DNA of 64,000 nt from CAYNRA01 sp046296415 (GCA_046296415.1 JBKBLN010000001.1:806001-870000); one strand, 5' to 3'; shown: positions 16,667 to 24,668, counted from the first letter of the stretch. Notes: generated from the sequence alone by a model not told the origin. Program-made: numbers and translations.

Positions 16667-16691
16667 GTCAGGTTTCAAGTTGAACCCTGAC
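16667..16691. promoter_or_regulatory. Long palindrome upstream of the cbb3 operon
   Basis: Arms GTCAGGTTTCAA and TTGAACCCTGAC flank a single central base and are complementary at 11 of 12 positions. It lies about 90 bases before the ccoNO start. A weak minus-strand -7-like TACCTTTT is at 16708-16701, so the palindrome would fall just after the start of transcription. It does not match the classical FNR box (TTGAT-N4-ATCAA). Likely an operator; the bound protein is unknown. Confidence 0.55.
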
Positions 16692-16792
16692 TTCCGGAAC
16701 AAAAGGTAGGTAGGCTAAAATGTATTCAATTTCTTTTCATCACTACTCCAAACGGTTCCAGGTTCTTACATTGAAACACATGATCCTCCTGT

Positions 16793-16828
16793 CTAAAAAA
16801 AAGAGCCGTCCCAAACGAGACGGCTCTT
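16793..16828 (-). terminator. Terminator after the Met-rich protein gene
   Basis: Read on the minus strand, arms AAGAGCCGTC and GACGGCTCTT form a perfect ten-base stem with an eight-base loop, followed by a run of eight T. It separates this gene from the cbb3 operon downstream. Confidence 0.92.
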
Positions 16829-16847
16829 GGCTTATCAGATAAATACC

Positions 16848-17510
16848 TTAATTCAACCCCATGGCAGCGGCTTCCTTCATGGTCATCATCATGTAACCCT
16901 CTGGAATCACGAATTTGCCTGCATCCACGCTGCCTTCTTTGATGCTCGTAGCCACCATTTTCACAGTCAAACCATTTTGCTTCTGTGTAAATTCCAAAGG
17001 CGTACCTTTTAATCCCTTGAAGGTCATGGTGTATTGCGACTGTGGCATCACCAAATCGTTGGTTACAAACATTTCCATCGTCTGGCCCGATCCCATTTTA
17101 GCAATGACTTTCTGGCAGTTATACCCCGCAATCTGCTTTTTGAAATCCAAGTATTCATACGAAATTTGAATGGTATCCATGATCGTCTTCATATCTTCCT
17201 CCGACGACACAATACCAATCTTCTGGCCCATCATATCCATTAACATGGTCATCTTAGCCGGCGTAGTCTCCATGACCACATTCATTTTCATGGTCTGGCC
17301 CATCATGCTGATCTCCATGCCTGAAAAACTCTTTCCATCTTTGTAAAAGGTGGTGATTTCCTTTGGAAATGCATCCACCATCTCGGCTGGAACATTATCT
17401 CCACCCGTCCACGTAGCTGCAAACGTAATGGTTCCTTCTTTAAAGGCCTTCTGCGCCAACGATACGTGACTTACCCAACTCAACAGGGCGATCCAGACCA
17501 ATTTTTTCAT
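16848..17510 (-). CDS. Secreted methionine-rich protein (DUF4412-like)
   Basis: 220 residues with a signal peptide (MKKLVWIALLSWVSHVSLAQ). The body resembles DUF4412-type periplasmic proteins: E-G-T-I-T-F near the start, a GYNCQKVIAKM block in the middle and FVIPEGY near the end. It is unusually rich in methionine, with clusters such as MEISMMGQTMKM, MTMLMDMMG and MMMTMKEAAAMG. Methionine clusters in periplasmic proteins can bind Cu(I), and the next operon encodes a copper oxidase, but a strong terminator lies between, so a link is only a suggestion. The function is not known. Confidence 0.75.
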   Translation of the reverse strand: MKKLVWIALLSWVSHVSLAQKAFKEGTITFAATWTGGDNVPAEMVDAFPKEITTFYKDGKSFSGMEISMMGQTMKMNVVMETTPAKMTMLMDMMGQKIGIVSSEEDMKTIMDTIQISYEYLDFKKQIAGYNCQKVIAKMGSGQTMEMFVTNDLVMPQSQYTMTFKGLKGTPLEFTQKQNGLTVKMVATSIKEGSVDAGKFVIPEGYMMMTMKEAAAMGLN

Positions 17511-17616
17511 GTAGGTAGTGTTTAGATTTTGTAATGATTAAAATTACCTGTATTTCAGAAACCTACCAAAAAAAGTTGGACAAACGGCGTAAGAAACATA
17601 CGTAAAGGTTGAAAAA

Positions 17617-18714
17617 TTAGTTGGATTTCGGTACTTCCCCCAAATATCGGTGGGCCCTTAAAAATCGGCCACGATTGAAGGCATCAAAATAAGGTGAGTT
17701 TGGATCCATGCTACCTACCCGGACATACCCCGAGGCGTGAATGAATTCTTGGTTCCCTATCCACATGGCCACGTGCGTCACGCGCTCTTGCCCATTGGGA
17801 AGAATCCGCCCAAAAAAGAGCAAATCACCAATTTTCAGTGAGTCAAATTCAGGTCGATCCGTCACCAATCTTCCTTCACGAACCTGCTGGGACGCATCCC
17901 GTGGAAGTAGGGTTCCCACAGACGCATAGATCATTCGGGTGTATCCACTGCAATCCACGCCTTTCCAGGAAGTCCCTCCCCACAAATACGGGATCCCCAT
18001 CATCAAAAATGCCTGTTTTTTAAGGTTTTCCTCTGTTGGTTTTCGGCTTTCTTGCCAAGTTTTATAATCATCTATGGATGAACACCAGCCAAGTTGTCCA
18101 TCCCATAGCTTGACCTGATGAAACTCCCCCTTTCTCTTTCCTGTCGTTCGTATGATATTTCCCCAACATACATCTCGCAAGGGTTGACTGCTTGTATTCG
18201 GTTTTTCATAGATAAATCCATACGCGGAGGTAAATATACCTGTGGATTCTTCTTCTAAGTCATTCACTCCTTGATCATCCCATCGAATGACACTCAATGG
18301 GTCCATCCAGCCGATGTATCGGTCGGGGGATTGGACCAACAGCCAATTGCCCACCTGATCCAAAATACGCACTTTGGAACCCATTAGAACTTGGGAAGAT
18401 AGCTCAGAAGACTCCTGGGGTAAGGCTCTCAGGTTAGCGACCGAAACATGCACAATGCCTGTCTTTTTTTCACCCACCACATGGTCGGGCAAAACCCGAA
18501 CTGAGTCGATCCAGGACTGCCCCGTGGTAGCCAGTGAATCCCAAAGTGCCTTTTTAGCCTGCGGAGAGGTTGTCAATCCTTTCGCCACTCCGTTTCGAAG
18601 GGTTACTTCGTACCATTCGGTTCGTCGATCGGGCGCAAATTGCTGTCGGATGCTTTGGTTTTGCGCATAAACCCCAACACTCGCTAGGAAGAGAAAGCCA
18701 AGGATGTATTTCAT
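17617..18714 (-). CDS. NlpC/P60 cell-wall hydrolase with SH3-like domains
   Basis: 365 residues. A signal peptide (MKYILGFLFLASVGVYAQ) is followed by two bacterial SH3-like regions, one around IVHVSVANLRALPQ (about 88-145) and one around GFIYEKPNTSSQPL (about 165-215), and a C-terminal NlpC/P60 domain. The catalytic cysteine lies in G-V-D-C-S-G-Y, and the histidine in THVAMWIGNQEFIHASG. Such enzymes cut the D-Glu-diaminoacid bond of peptidoglycan stem peptides. It overlaps thiL by four bases. The pairing with a cofactor gene is probably just operon packing. Confidence 0.93.
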   Translation of the reverse strand: MKYILGFLFLASVGVYAQNQSIRQQFAPDRRTEWYEVTLRNGVAKGLTTSPQAKKALWDSLATTGQSWIDSVRVLPDHVVGEKKTGIVHVSVANLRALPQESSELSSQVLMGSKVRILDQVGNWLLVQSPDRYIGWMDPLSVIRWDDQGVNDLEEESTGIFTSAYGFIYEKPNTSSQPLRDVCWGNIIRTTGKRKGEFHQVKLWDGQLGWCSSIDDYKTWQESRKPTEENLKKQAFLMMGIPYLWGGTSWKGVDCSGYTRMIYASVGTLLPRDASQQVREGRLVTDRPEFDSLKIGDLLFFGRILPNGQERVTHVAMWIGNQEFIHASGYVRVGSMDPNSPYFDAFNRGRFLRAHRYLGEVPKSN

Positions 18715-19748
18715 AATTGTACCTGTAAACCTTGCCAGCCCGGTGCCGTAATGGCTGCGTAATCACCGGAATTGAGCACCAATTGATTCTGCCCCAACTC
18801 GTTTACAAACCCAATGGGTGTAATTTCGGGAATACCCTTAATTTTCTCATAGTCGGCTTGAGCGATGGTCATCAATAGCTCGTATTCTTCTCCGCCATTC
18901 ATGGCAATGGTAATGGGATTCAGCTGGAATTCGGTAGCGGTTAGCATCGTTGAATTTTCGATGGGAAGGTTCTCTTCGAAAACCGAAATACCAACGCCCG
19001 ATGCATGCGCTAAACTCAATACCCCTGCGGCCAGCCCATCGGACAAGTCGATCATGGAAGTTGGAACAACACCCAACTCCCGTAACTCATGCACGATGTC
19101 AGTTCGTCCTTCCGGTTTTAATTGCTTGCCGATGATGTAGCTATAATTATCTAGATCGGGTTGCATGTCCGGATTGGCCTTGAATACCTGTTTCTCACGC
19201 TCAAGTACTTGCAAACCAAGATAAGCAGCACCAAGATCGCCTGTCACACACAGAATATCGTTTGGCTGAGCTCCTTTCCGGTAGGTGATGGTGGATTTGG
19301 GAACTTCGCCCCGCAGGGTGATGCCCAGCGTAAGGCCGGAGCGGGTCGCGGTGGTGTCACCGCCCACTAAGTCGATATGGTAGTTTTCACAGGCTAACCG
19401 AATGCCTTCATACAATTCGTCTAGGGCTTCCACAGCAAATCGATTGCTGATGCCAAGGCTAACGGTAGCCTGTTTGGGTAAACCGTTCATGGCGGCTATG
19501 TCGGCCACATTGATGGCAATGGCTTTATAGCCGAGGTGGCGTAGAGGAAAATAACTCAGGTCAAAATGAATGCCTTCCACCAATAATTCGGTGGTCAAAA
19601 GTGTCAGGAGTTCACTCCCGGTGTCCACCACAGCTGCATCGTCACCAATTCCTGTGATGGATTCGTTGGGATGAAAAATTTGTACATTCTTTTGGATCCG
19701 TTGAATTAGTCCAAATTCGCCTAAATCACTGAGTTCTGTTCTTTTCAT
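18711..19748 (-). CDS. thiL: Thiamine-monophosphate kinase
   Basis: 345 residues from the chosen ATG. The AIRS/PurM-like fold is clear: SITGIGDDAAVVD near the start, LKAIAINVADIAAMNG-like segment, LVGGDTT with the metal-binding aspartates, and SMIDLSDGLA further on. ThiL phosphorylates thiamine monophosphate to the active diphosphate cofactor. The frame extends five codons upstream (to 19763), but these overlap a TATTTTTG promoter element that ends four bases before the ATG at 19748, so the shorter start is favoured. No other thi gene is nearby. Confidence 0.94.
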   Translation of the reverse strand: MKRTELSDLGEFGLIQRIQKNVQIFHPNESITGIGDDAAVVDTGSELLTLLTTELLVEGIHFDLSYFPLRHLGYKAIAINVADIAAMNGLPKQATVSLGISNRFAVEALDELYEGIRLACENYHIDLVGGDTTATRSGLTLGITLRGEVPKSTITYRKGAQPNDILCVTGDLGAAYLGLQVLEREKQVFKANPDMQPDLDNYSYIIGKQLKPEGRTDIVHELRELGVVPTSMIDLSDGLAAGVLSLAHASGVGISVFEENLPIENSTMLTATEFQLNPITIAMNGGEEYELLMTIAQADYEKIKGIPEITPIGFVNELGQNQLVLNSGDYAAITAPGWQGLQVQL

Positions 19749-19752
19749 AGGA

Positions 19753-19760
19753 CAAAAATA
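19753..19760 (-). promoter_or_regulatory. -7 element directly before thiL (leaderless layout)
   Basis: The minus strand reads TATTTTTG at 19760-19753, then four bases, then the thiL ATG at 19748. Transcription would start at or next to the start codon. No clear -33 element is seen. Confidence 0.5.
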
Positions 19761-19761
19761 C

Positions 19762-19792
19762 AAAAAAAGTCCGGTCCACGATTGGGCCGGAC
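19762..19792 (-). terminator. Terminator after the lipoprotein gene
   Basis: On the minus strand GTCCGGCC and GGACCGGAC arms form a GC-rich stem with one mismatch, followed by a seven-T run. It ends the lipoprotein transcript just before the thiL promoter. Confidence 0.8.
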
Positions 19793-19823
19793 AAGATGCC
19801 TGAATGCTTGGGCAATGAAATGC

Positions 19824-20258
19824 TTACTGTATTTGTAGAGTGTACGCTACGCGTTGGTCACCTGTTTTGGCATAGGCTTGAGTAGCGCTTAGGCGAAGTT
19901 CCGAGTCGGTAATACCATCAATGGTAAAGGTCATTTGTCCATTGGTTCCTGTGGGAGCGGGCGATAGATCAGTTATTTTTAGGGTAGTTTCTCCCTCCAA
20001 TGCCCATTTTCCGGTGAATGTTTCGCCTGTAAATTCGCGTAAATTCACATTTCCTGCGGTGGTTAACTGTAAACTATAGTTAGTATATCCTGGCGTGGTA
20101 TTACTTGTGCCACCTCGAGTATAAACGGTCGTGCTGTTCCAAGTTACTACCCGGGCTGTCCAGCTTTTAGCGATACGCTCACTAAGAGGTGGGACTTTCT
20201 CACAACCAGAAAAAGCCAAAAGGGAGAGTAGTAGGAAAAAGATACGCGAATGTTTCAT
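19824..20258 (-). CDS. Small lipoprotein, lipocalin-like, unknown function
   Basis: 144 residues from the ATG at 20258 (the frame runs on to 20282). A lipobox is visible in LLAFSGC-E, so the mature protein is a lipid-anchored domain of about 125 residues. It is beta-rich and shows the pattern R-I-A-K-S-W near the N-terminus and a G-x-W-x-L-E-G strand, which recall small Bacteroidota lipocalin-like proteins. A possible -7 element (TACGTTTG) lies at 20326-20319 on the minus strand. The function is unknown. Confidence 0.8.
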   Translation of the reverse strand: MKHSRIFFLLLSLLAFSGCEKVPPLSERIAKSWTARVVTWNSTTVYTRGGTSNTTPGYTNYSLQLTTAGNVNLREFTGETFTGKWALEGETTLKITDLSPAPTGTNGQMTFTIDGITDSELRLSATQAYAKTGDQRVAYTLQIQ

Positions 20259-20352
20259 TTGATAAGTATATTTGCAGCCCATGGTGACAGTAAAATAACA
20301 GAAATATCACCGCAATACCAAACGTAAATAGTAAACCTTTTGTTGCCTAGTC

Positions 20353-20583
20353 ATGGAAAGGAAGATAACAAAACAACAGCTCTCCCTCCGAAACGGGCAA
20401 GACAAAGATGAAATTTGGATCGCCTTTCAAGGAAAGGTGTATGACGTTACGGGTTCTCGCCTTTGGGCCCGTGGGAAACATTATGAACATTGGGCCGGAC
20501 AAGACTTGACCGCCGAGTTGCAAGATGCACCACACACCGATCACGTATTTGACCGTTTTCCAGTCATTGGTTTATTGATTTAG
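20353..20583 (+). CDS. Cytochrome b5-like heme-binding protein
   Basis: 76 residues, a single cytochrome b5-like domain without a signal or membrane anchor. The conserved pieces are W-I-A-F-Q-G-K-V-Y-D-V-T, then G-K-H-Y-E-H-W-A-G-Q-D-L-T and A-P-H-T-D-H-V-F-D-R-F-P-V-I-G. The histidines in these last two blocks are the probable heme ligands. Proteins of this minimal type occur widely in bacteria, and their electron-transfer partners are mostly unknown. It is followed 35 bases later by a small membrane protein that may be cotranscribed. Confidence 0.88.
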   Translation: MERKITKQQLSLRNGQDKDEIWIAFQGKVYDVTGSRLWARGKHYEHWAGQDLTAELQDAPHTDHVFDRFPVIGLLI

Positions 20584-20618
20584 CCGATTAATTTGGAAAT
20601 TTAAAAAATAGGAACACA

Positions 20619-20855
20619 ATGAAGAAAACACCCATTTGGGATACCTTACTTCTCTTTGCTAGTTTAGCCTTGATCATCATGTGGGTTGATCAGTTCCTCT
20701 ACAAAGGGGTTTCTCTGAAAGACAGTTATTTTTTCCTGATGTTTGGACTCGCCGGTTTTCTATTCTATGTCTACCGACGAGGCCTTCGTAAAATGAACGA
20801 ACAACCGGAGGATTCTAAACCGTCAGAAAAAAAACGCAAGCCATCCCGTAAGTAA
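20619..20855 (+). CDS. Small two-helix membrane protein
   Basis: 78 residues. Two hydrophobic segments (DTLLLFASLALIIMWVDQFL and YFFLMFGLAGFLFYVY) are joined by a short loop, followed by a very basic, lysine- and proline-rich tail (KPSEKKRKPSRK) that should face the cytoplasm. No family is recognised. Its 3' end overlaps the convergent UbiA-like gene by 33 bases. A role beside the b5-like protein is possible but unproven. Confidence 0.7.
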   Translation: MKKTPIWDTLLLFASLALIIMWVDQFLYKGVSLKDSYFFLMFGLAGFLFYVYRRGLRKMNEQPEDSKPSEKKRKPSRK

Positions 20856-21611
20856 CAATCCATCGATCCACCTACGATACGATGTGGAGGCCTTAGGAAG
20901 GGTTGGCAGAAGTGAATACAAAACGGATACTAAAGCCAAAAGTAAGCTGATCCACGCTGGAAAGGTGGTTTGGCCTCCAAATAGCAATACATGGACAAAC
21001 GCTTGCATGACGCCAATCCATCGAACGATGGGTGGGGTCCTGGCGGTCAAGCTCTCTTTTTCAAAATACTGAAAAAGGCGCATGTTTTGGACGAGAATGA
21101 GGAACCATTGCGCACCAATGAGCCACATGCTGAGGGTTAGGCTAGTAAGTTGGACCCAGGCGGTTCCAATAACAGCAAGGCCATACACCATCGGGATGAA
21201 TCCTAATTTTAGGTTTTTGGGGCGCTTTTTTAACCGATGAATAATATAGAAATAGCATATCACGGCCAACAGCAGCCCGATGCCCAATAAAAGAACAGGT
21301 TTGGGAAGGAAAAAAACCAGCACCAAAGAGACTAGCAAGGTAGCCGTTGAACCAATCATTAGATTGAACTCATGTCGGGCATGGAATTGATGTCTGGGGG
21401 TGTCGATTTGTCCACGATAAGTATCCAATATTCGATCTAACACATAAATAACCCAAATGAGTAAGGCGAGAATAAAGACACTGACCTGCCAGGGTTCGGA
21501 TCTCCCATCGGGAAATCGAAGAAAGGCTAAATGCCAACCTACGGCACCTAATACCACATCCAGATTGAGGAATTGAAATCCGGAATAAAACTTTTGGAGC
21601 ATCGATTTCAT
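20823..21611 (-). CDS. UbiA-like prenyltransferase-family membrane protein
   Basis: 262 residues with about eight membrane helices. The first cytoplasmic loop carries V-L-D-R-I-L-D-T-Y-R-G, a D-x3-D form of the UbiA first aspartate motif (usually N-D-x-x-D-x-x-x-D). The second aspartate motif is not obvious, so the family link is moderate and catalytic activity is doubtful. UbiA enzymes attach prenyl chains to aromatic acceptors. The start at 21611 lies four bases after a TATTTTTG element, which supports it. Confidence 0.65.
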   Translation of the reverse strand: MKSMLQKFYSGFQFLNLDVVLGAVGWHLAFLRFPDGRSEPWQVSVFILALLIWVIYVLDRILDTYRGQIDTPRHQFHARHEFNLMIGSTATLLVSLVLVFFLPKPVLLLGIGLLLAVICYFYIIHRLKKRPKNLKLGFIPMVYGLAVIGTAWVQLTSLTLSMWLIGAQWFLILVQNMRLFQYFEKESLTARTPPIVRWIGVMQAFVHVLLFGGQTTFPAWISLLLALVSVLYSLLPTLPKASTSYRRWIDGLLLTGWLAFFF

Positions 21612-21615
21612 GCTT

Positions 21616-21623
21616 CAAAAATA
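21616..21623 (-). promoter_or_regulatory. -7 element directly before the UbiA-like gene
   Basis: The minus strand reads TATTTTTG at 21623-21616, four bases before the ATG at 21611, giving a leaderless layout. It stands back to back with the plus-strand element at 21646-21653. Confidence 0.5.
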
Positions 21624-21645
21624 CAATATCTTGGTGGTTCCCCTG

Positions 21646-21653
21646 TATCTTTG
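21646..21653 (+). promoter_or_regulatory. -7 element before the ATP-grasp gene
   Basis: TATCTTTG matches TAnnTTTG and lies eight bases before the ATG at 21662, so the leader would be two or three bases at most. No good -33 element is seen. Confidence 0.5.
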
Positions 21654-21661
21654 CCTTTGTT

Positions 21662-22480
21662 ATGAAAAAAAGAATTGGATTAGTTACTTGTGCGCGGCTT
21701 CCCGAATTGAACGAAGCTGATCAAGTTTTACTTCCCACCTTCGAAAAACTAGGTTGGGAGGCTCAGCCGGTCATTTGGGATGATCCAAAAGTGAATTGGG
21801 ATTCATGGGATGCGTTGTTGATCCGAAATACCTGGGATTATTACACCAAAGCCGATGCGTTTCGAACTTGGTTATCCCAAATTAAAACACCAATTTGGAA
21901 TTCTGCTTCCTTGGTTCAGTGGAATTTCCATAAATTCTACCTGAAAGAATTACAAGATAATGGGGTTTCCATTATTCCTACTCTTTTTTGGGATAGTCAG
22001 ACTCCTCACCTGGATATTCCATGGGAACAAGTAGTTCTTAAACCGGCTATCTCGGCAGGGTCGTACCAAACCCAACGGGTTTTAGCGCAAGATCTTGTTT
22101 GGCCAACCCAAGGTGAGTGGTTAATCCAACCGTTTCTACCCGAAATTCAACAAACAGGAGAGTATTCCATGATCTTTTTTGGAGATCAGTTCTCACATGG
22201 GGTGCGTAAAAAACCCGTCGAGGGCGATTTTCGAGTGCAAAGGCAATATGGAGGACAGTATGAACTTTTTGAACCCGACCAATCGCAGATGGCCGCCGCA
22301 AAACGTGCCTTGAAGGCAGTCCCTTCCGACTTTTTGTATGCCCGTGTCGATGGTGTGATGGTGTCCGGTGCATTTTGGCTGATGGAGATAGAGCTTATTG
22401 AACCGGATTTATATTTCGAGTTCGATCCTAACATCGCCCACCGATTGGTACAAGCCTTGGCTCAGAAGATTGAAAACTGA
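21662..22480 (+). CDS. ATP-grasp family ligase, substrate unknown
   Basis: 272 residues, soluble. The ATP-grasp core is visible: a pre-grasp Rossmann-like part (RIGLVTCARLPELNEAD, ALLIRNTWDYY), a nucleotide-binding lysine region WEQVVLKPAISAGSYQT, GEWLIQPFLPEI, and the metal-binding end F-W-L-M-E-I-E-L-I-E-P-D-L-Y-F. It resembles the glutathione synthetase/RimK branch that joins carboxylates to amines. The amine and acid substrates cannot be told; the gene stands alone with its own promoter. This group is found in many bacteria without a known role. Confidence 0.85.
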   Translation: MKKRIGLVTCARLPELNEADQVLLPTFEKLGWEAQPVIWDDPKVNWDSWDALLIRNTWDYYTKADAFRTWLSQIKTPIWNSASLVQWNFHKFYLKELQDNGVSIIPTLFWDSQTPHLDIPWEQVVLKPAISAGSYQTQRVLAQDLVWPTQGEWLIQPFLPEIQQTGEYSMIFFGDQFSHGVRKKPVEGDFRVQRQYGGQYELFEPDQSQMAAAKRALKAVPSDFLYARVDGVMVSGAFWLMEIELIEPDLYFEFDPNIAHRLVQALAQKIEN

Positions 22481-22501
22481 AGCGAGCCCAAAGGACTCGC
22501 T
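22481..22501 (+). terminator. Hairpin after the ATP-grasp gene
   Basis: Arms AGCGAGCCC and GGACTCGCT (one mismatch) around an AAA loop, directly after the stop codon. No T-run follows at once; it may be a weak terminator or an mRNA 3' end stabiliser. Confidence 0.4.
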
Positions 22502-22545
22502 CAGTAGCCATAGCATAATAGCTAGACAGACAAACAAACTTTTTT

Positions 22546-22878
22546 TCAGTCTACGATTAGAACAAGCAACATCAAAAGGCTGATTACAAGGCCTACCATC
22601 AATCGGATATCCTGCGTTTGATGTAATGTAATTAAATAAGCTACCAACACGAAGCCGGTGACGACTTGAAGGAGCCATTTGGGTTGTTCCAACCGATACA
22701 AACTATACAGTAAACCTATAAACGATGCGATGAACGTCGTGATTCCCAATGGGCTTTGTTCAGTCCAAGGATGAGGGGACTGTACCATCCACAAGATTTG
22801 CCAAGCGGCCGATGCCAGCAAGGCCATACCCCCTGCTTTTAGGAAATGTTGACTCTGAATCTGCAATGTAGACCTCAT
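22546..22878 (-). CDS. Small membrane protein next to a two-component system
   Basis: 110 residues with three to four hydrophobic segments (GMALLASAAWQILWMV, TTFIASFIGLLYSLY, LLQVVTGFVLVAYLITLH and LMVGLVISLLMLLVLIV). No family is recognised. It lies 92 bases downstream of the histidine kinase on the same strand. Because that kinase has nearly no extracytoplasmic domain, this protein could be a sensing partner, but there is no direct evidence. Confidence 0.6.
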   Translation of the reverse strand: MRSTLQIQSQHFLKAGGMALLASAAWQILWMVQSPHPWTEQSPLGITTFIASFIGLLYSLYRLEQPKWLLQVVTGFVLVAYLITLHQTQDIRLMVGLVISLLMLLVLIVD

Positions 22879-22970
22879 AACGGAACCTTAGGTTTAGATG
22901 ATCGAAGCTACGAGGTAAGTCTGAAGCAGGGCTTAAATAATACTAAAAAAGTAGTAAAGGAATTGAAACC

Positions 22971-23960
22971 CTATAAAGAGGCTATGGGGAAATACAAAAA
23001 GAAAATAGTTTCTTCATTTTCAATGGATTGGACTTTGATCCGACCTTTGTGATGTTTGACGATTCGGTGAACCAATGGAAGTCCAATACCATATCCTTTA
23101 TAGGCTGCTGTATTTTCTGCTCGAAAGAAGGGGTCGAATAAATGGGGGATATCCGTTGACTTGATCCCGAAACCTTTATTTTGAATACTGATCATCACTT
23201 CATCGTCTTGGCGACCACACCGAATCCGGACGCAACCATCAAACGAGAACTTACATCCATTTTCAATGATATTCACCAAGGCTGTCCTAAGTAAGTGGGC
23301 ATTGCCTAATACTTGGAGGTCTTCCTCCTCTAAGGAGTCCTCTGAGAAATCGATGAGTATCCGGCAATTTTTTTGTCCCTCCAACAGAAATTCTCGAGCA
23401 TCAAACAAGATCTCATCAATGCGAAGGGTGGCGGGGATGAATTCCGTTTGCTGATCGCCAACCTTGGCCAATTCAAGTAGTGTGTCGGAAAGATGCCCCA
23501 ATTCCCGCAAGTCCTCCAATACAGATGAGATTATTTTTTGGTACTCTTCAGGCGATCTGGGTTTGATCATGGCCATTTCCAACTGAGAAACCATTTTCAT
23601 GAGTGGATTCTTCAGTTCATGAGAAAAATTAGAAATGAAGGTTTGCTGTAGCTGAAAAGCACTCTCAATACGGTCCAGTAGATCATTAACAGCTTCCTTT
23701 ACAATATTGAAAGGATCATTGGGAAAATAGGTCAGTCGGCGTTCTACATTTTTGGGGTACATGGCACTTATCTCCGATTTCAACTGGAGAAATCGTTTGC
23801 GTAGTGTCCACCAAAAAATAAAGAATAGAAACGCTACGCCCACTAGAGCTATCCACAAAAAAGTTTTCCGAGGCAACGATTCCAAGGCCAATCCCAGAAA
23901 GAGTAGGAGTGGAATGAGAACAAAAAGCCAATAGAGAAAGCGTTTAAAGATCCAGTACAT
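22971..23960 (-). CDS. Membrane histidine kinase with minimal sensor region
   Basis: 329 residues. Two membrane helices (about 8-27 and 33-52) are separated only by a few residues (ESLPRKT), so there is no real sensor domain outside the membrane. A HAMP-like or linker region is followed by the H box F-S-H-E-L-K-N-P-L, an N box (IIENGCKFS), a G1 box with N-K-G-F-G-I instead of the usual D-x-G-x-G-I, and a G2 box (YKGYGIGLPLV). This layout suggests a kinase that senses within the membrane or through a partner protein. The start directly follows the response regulator stop. Confidence 0.92.
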   Translation of the reverse strand: MYWIFKRFLYWLFVLIPLLLFLGLALESLPRKTFLWIALVGVAFLFFIFWWTLRKRFLQLKSEISAMYPKNVERRLTYFPNDPFNIVKEAVNDLLDRIESAFQLQQTFISNFSHELKNPLMKMVSQLEMAMIKPRSPEEYQKIISSVLEDLRELGHLSDTLLELAKVGDQQTEFIPATLRIDEILFDAREFLLEGQKNCRILIDFSEDSLEEEDLQVLGNAHLLRTALVNIIENGCKFSFDGCVRIRCGRQDDEVMISIQNKGFGIKSTDIPHLFDPFFRAENTAAYKGYGIGLPLVHRIVKHHKGRIKVQSIENEETIFFLYFPIASL

Positions 23961-24641
23961 TTACGAGTTCTTTTTCATAACATAGCCCATGCCATAAATG
24001 GTGTAGATTAACTTTTCGGGAAAATCCCGGTCAATTTTTCGACGTAATAAATTCATGAAAACCTCTACCACATTGGTTGTTACATCGGCATCCATGTTCC
24101 AAACTTTATCCAAGAGCTCTTCTTTCGATAAAACCCGCCCCTGGTTGCGCATCAGGCATTCAAGTAAGCTGAACTCTTTGGCCGTTAAGCTAATCTGACG
24201 TCCGTCTCGTACAACCGTCTTGGTGTCAATGTTAAGTTCGAGCCCCTCAAACGTTAATTTGCGGAAGGTGAACTGAACTTGCGACTGCCGTTTGGTCACG
24301 ACCCGAATTCGGGCGATTAATTCTTTTAGTTCAAAAGGTTTGACCAAGTAATCGTCCGCACCTAAGTCAAATGCCCGAAGTTTCTCCTCTAGGCTGTTCA
24401 ATGCAGTTAATAAAATGATGGGGGTCTGTTTTCCAGACTCGCGAACTTCTTGGATGATATCGAACCCGTTTTTATAGGGCAAAATAATGTCTGAAATAAT
24501 AACATCGTACTCATTCTTTCGGGCCAAAAGGCTCCCAATTTCGCCATCATACGCCATATCCACCTCAAGTCCATTCGCCTCTAGGCTTGTTTTCAGGGAT
24601 TGGATTGTTTTGGGTTCGTCTTCAATAAGTAATAATTTCAT
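23961..24641 (-). CDS. OmpR/PhoB-type response regulator
   Basis: 226 residues. The receiver domain has the acidic pair in I-E-D-E-P, the phosphoacceptor Asp51 in I-I-S-D-I-I-L-P, the Thr in L-L-T-A and the Lys in YLVKPF. A winged-helix DNA-binding domain (ISLTAKEFSLLECLMRNQG, then YTIYGMGYVMK) fills residues 125-224. It forms a two-component pair with the kinase that begins on the next base. An MreB-like gene precedes it by 27 bases on the same strand, so the three are likely in one transcript. Confidence 0.96.
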   Translation of the reverse strand: MKLLLIEDEPKTIQSLKTSLEANGLEVDMAYDGEIGSLLARKNEYDVIISDIILPYKNGFDIIQEVRESGKQTPIILLTALNSLEEKLRAFDLGADDYLVKPFELKELIARIRVVTKRQSQVQFTFRKLTFEGLELNIDTKTVVRDGRQISLTAKEFSLLECLMRNQGRVLSKEELLDKVWNMDADVTTNVVEVFMNLLRRKIDRDFPEKLIYTIYGMGYVMKKNS

Positions 24642-24668
24642 ACAATTCAGATGAGTGGAAAAGGAATC

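Noticed and set aside
16578..16847. Classical FNR box (TTGAT-N4-ATCAA) upstream of ccoNO
   Set aside because: No match was found; only the different palindrome at 16667-16691 is present.
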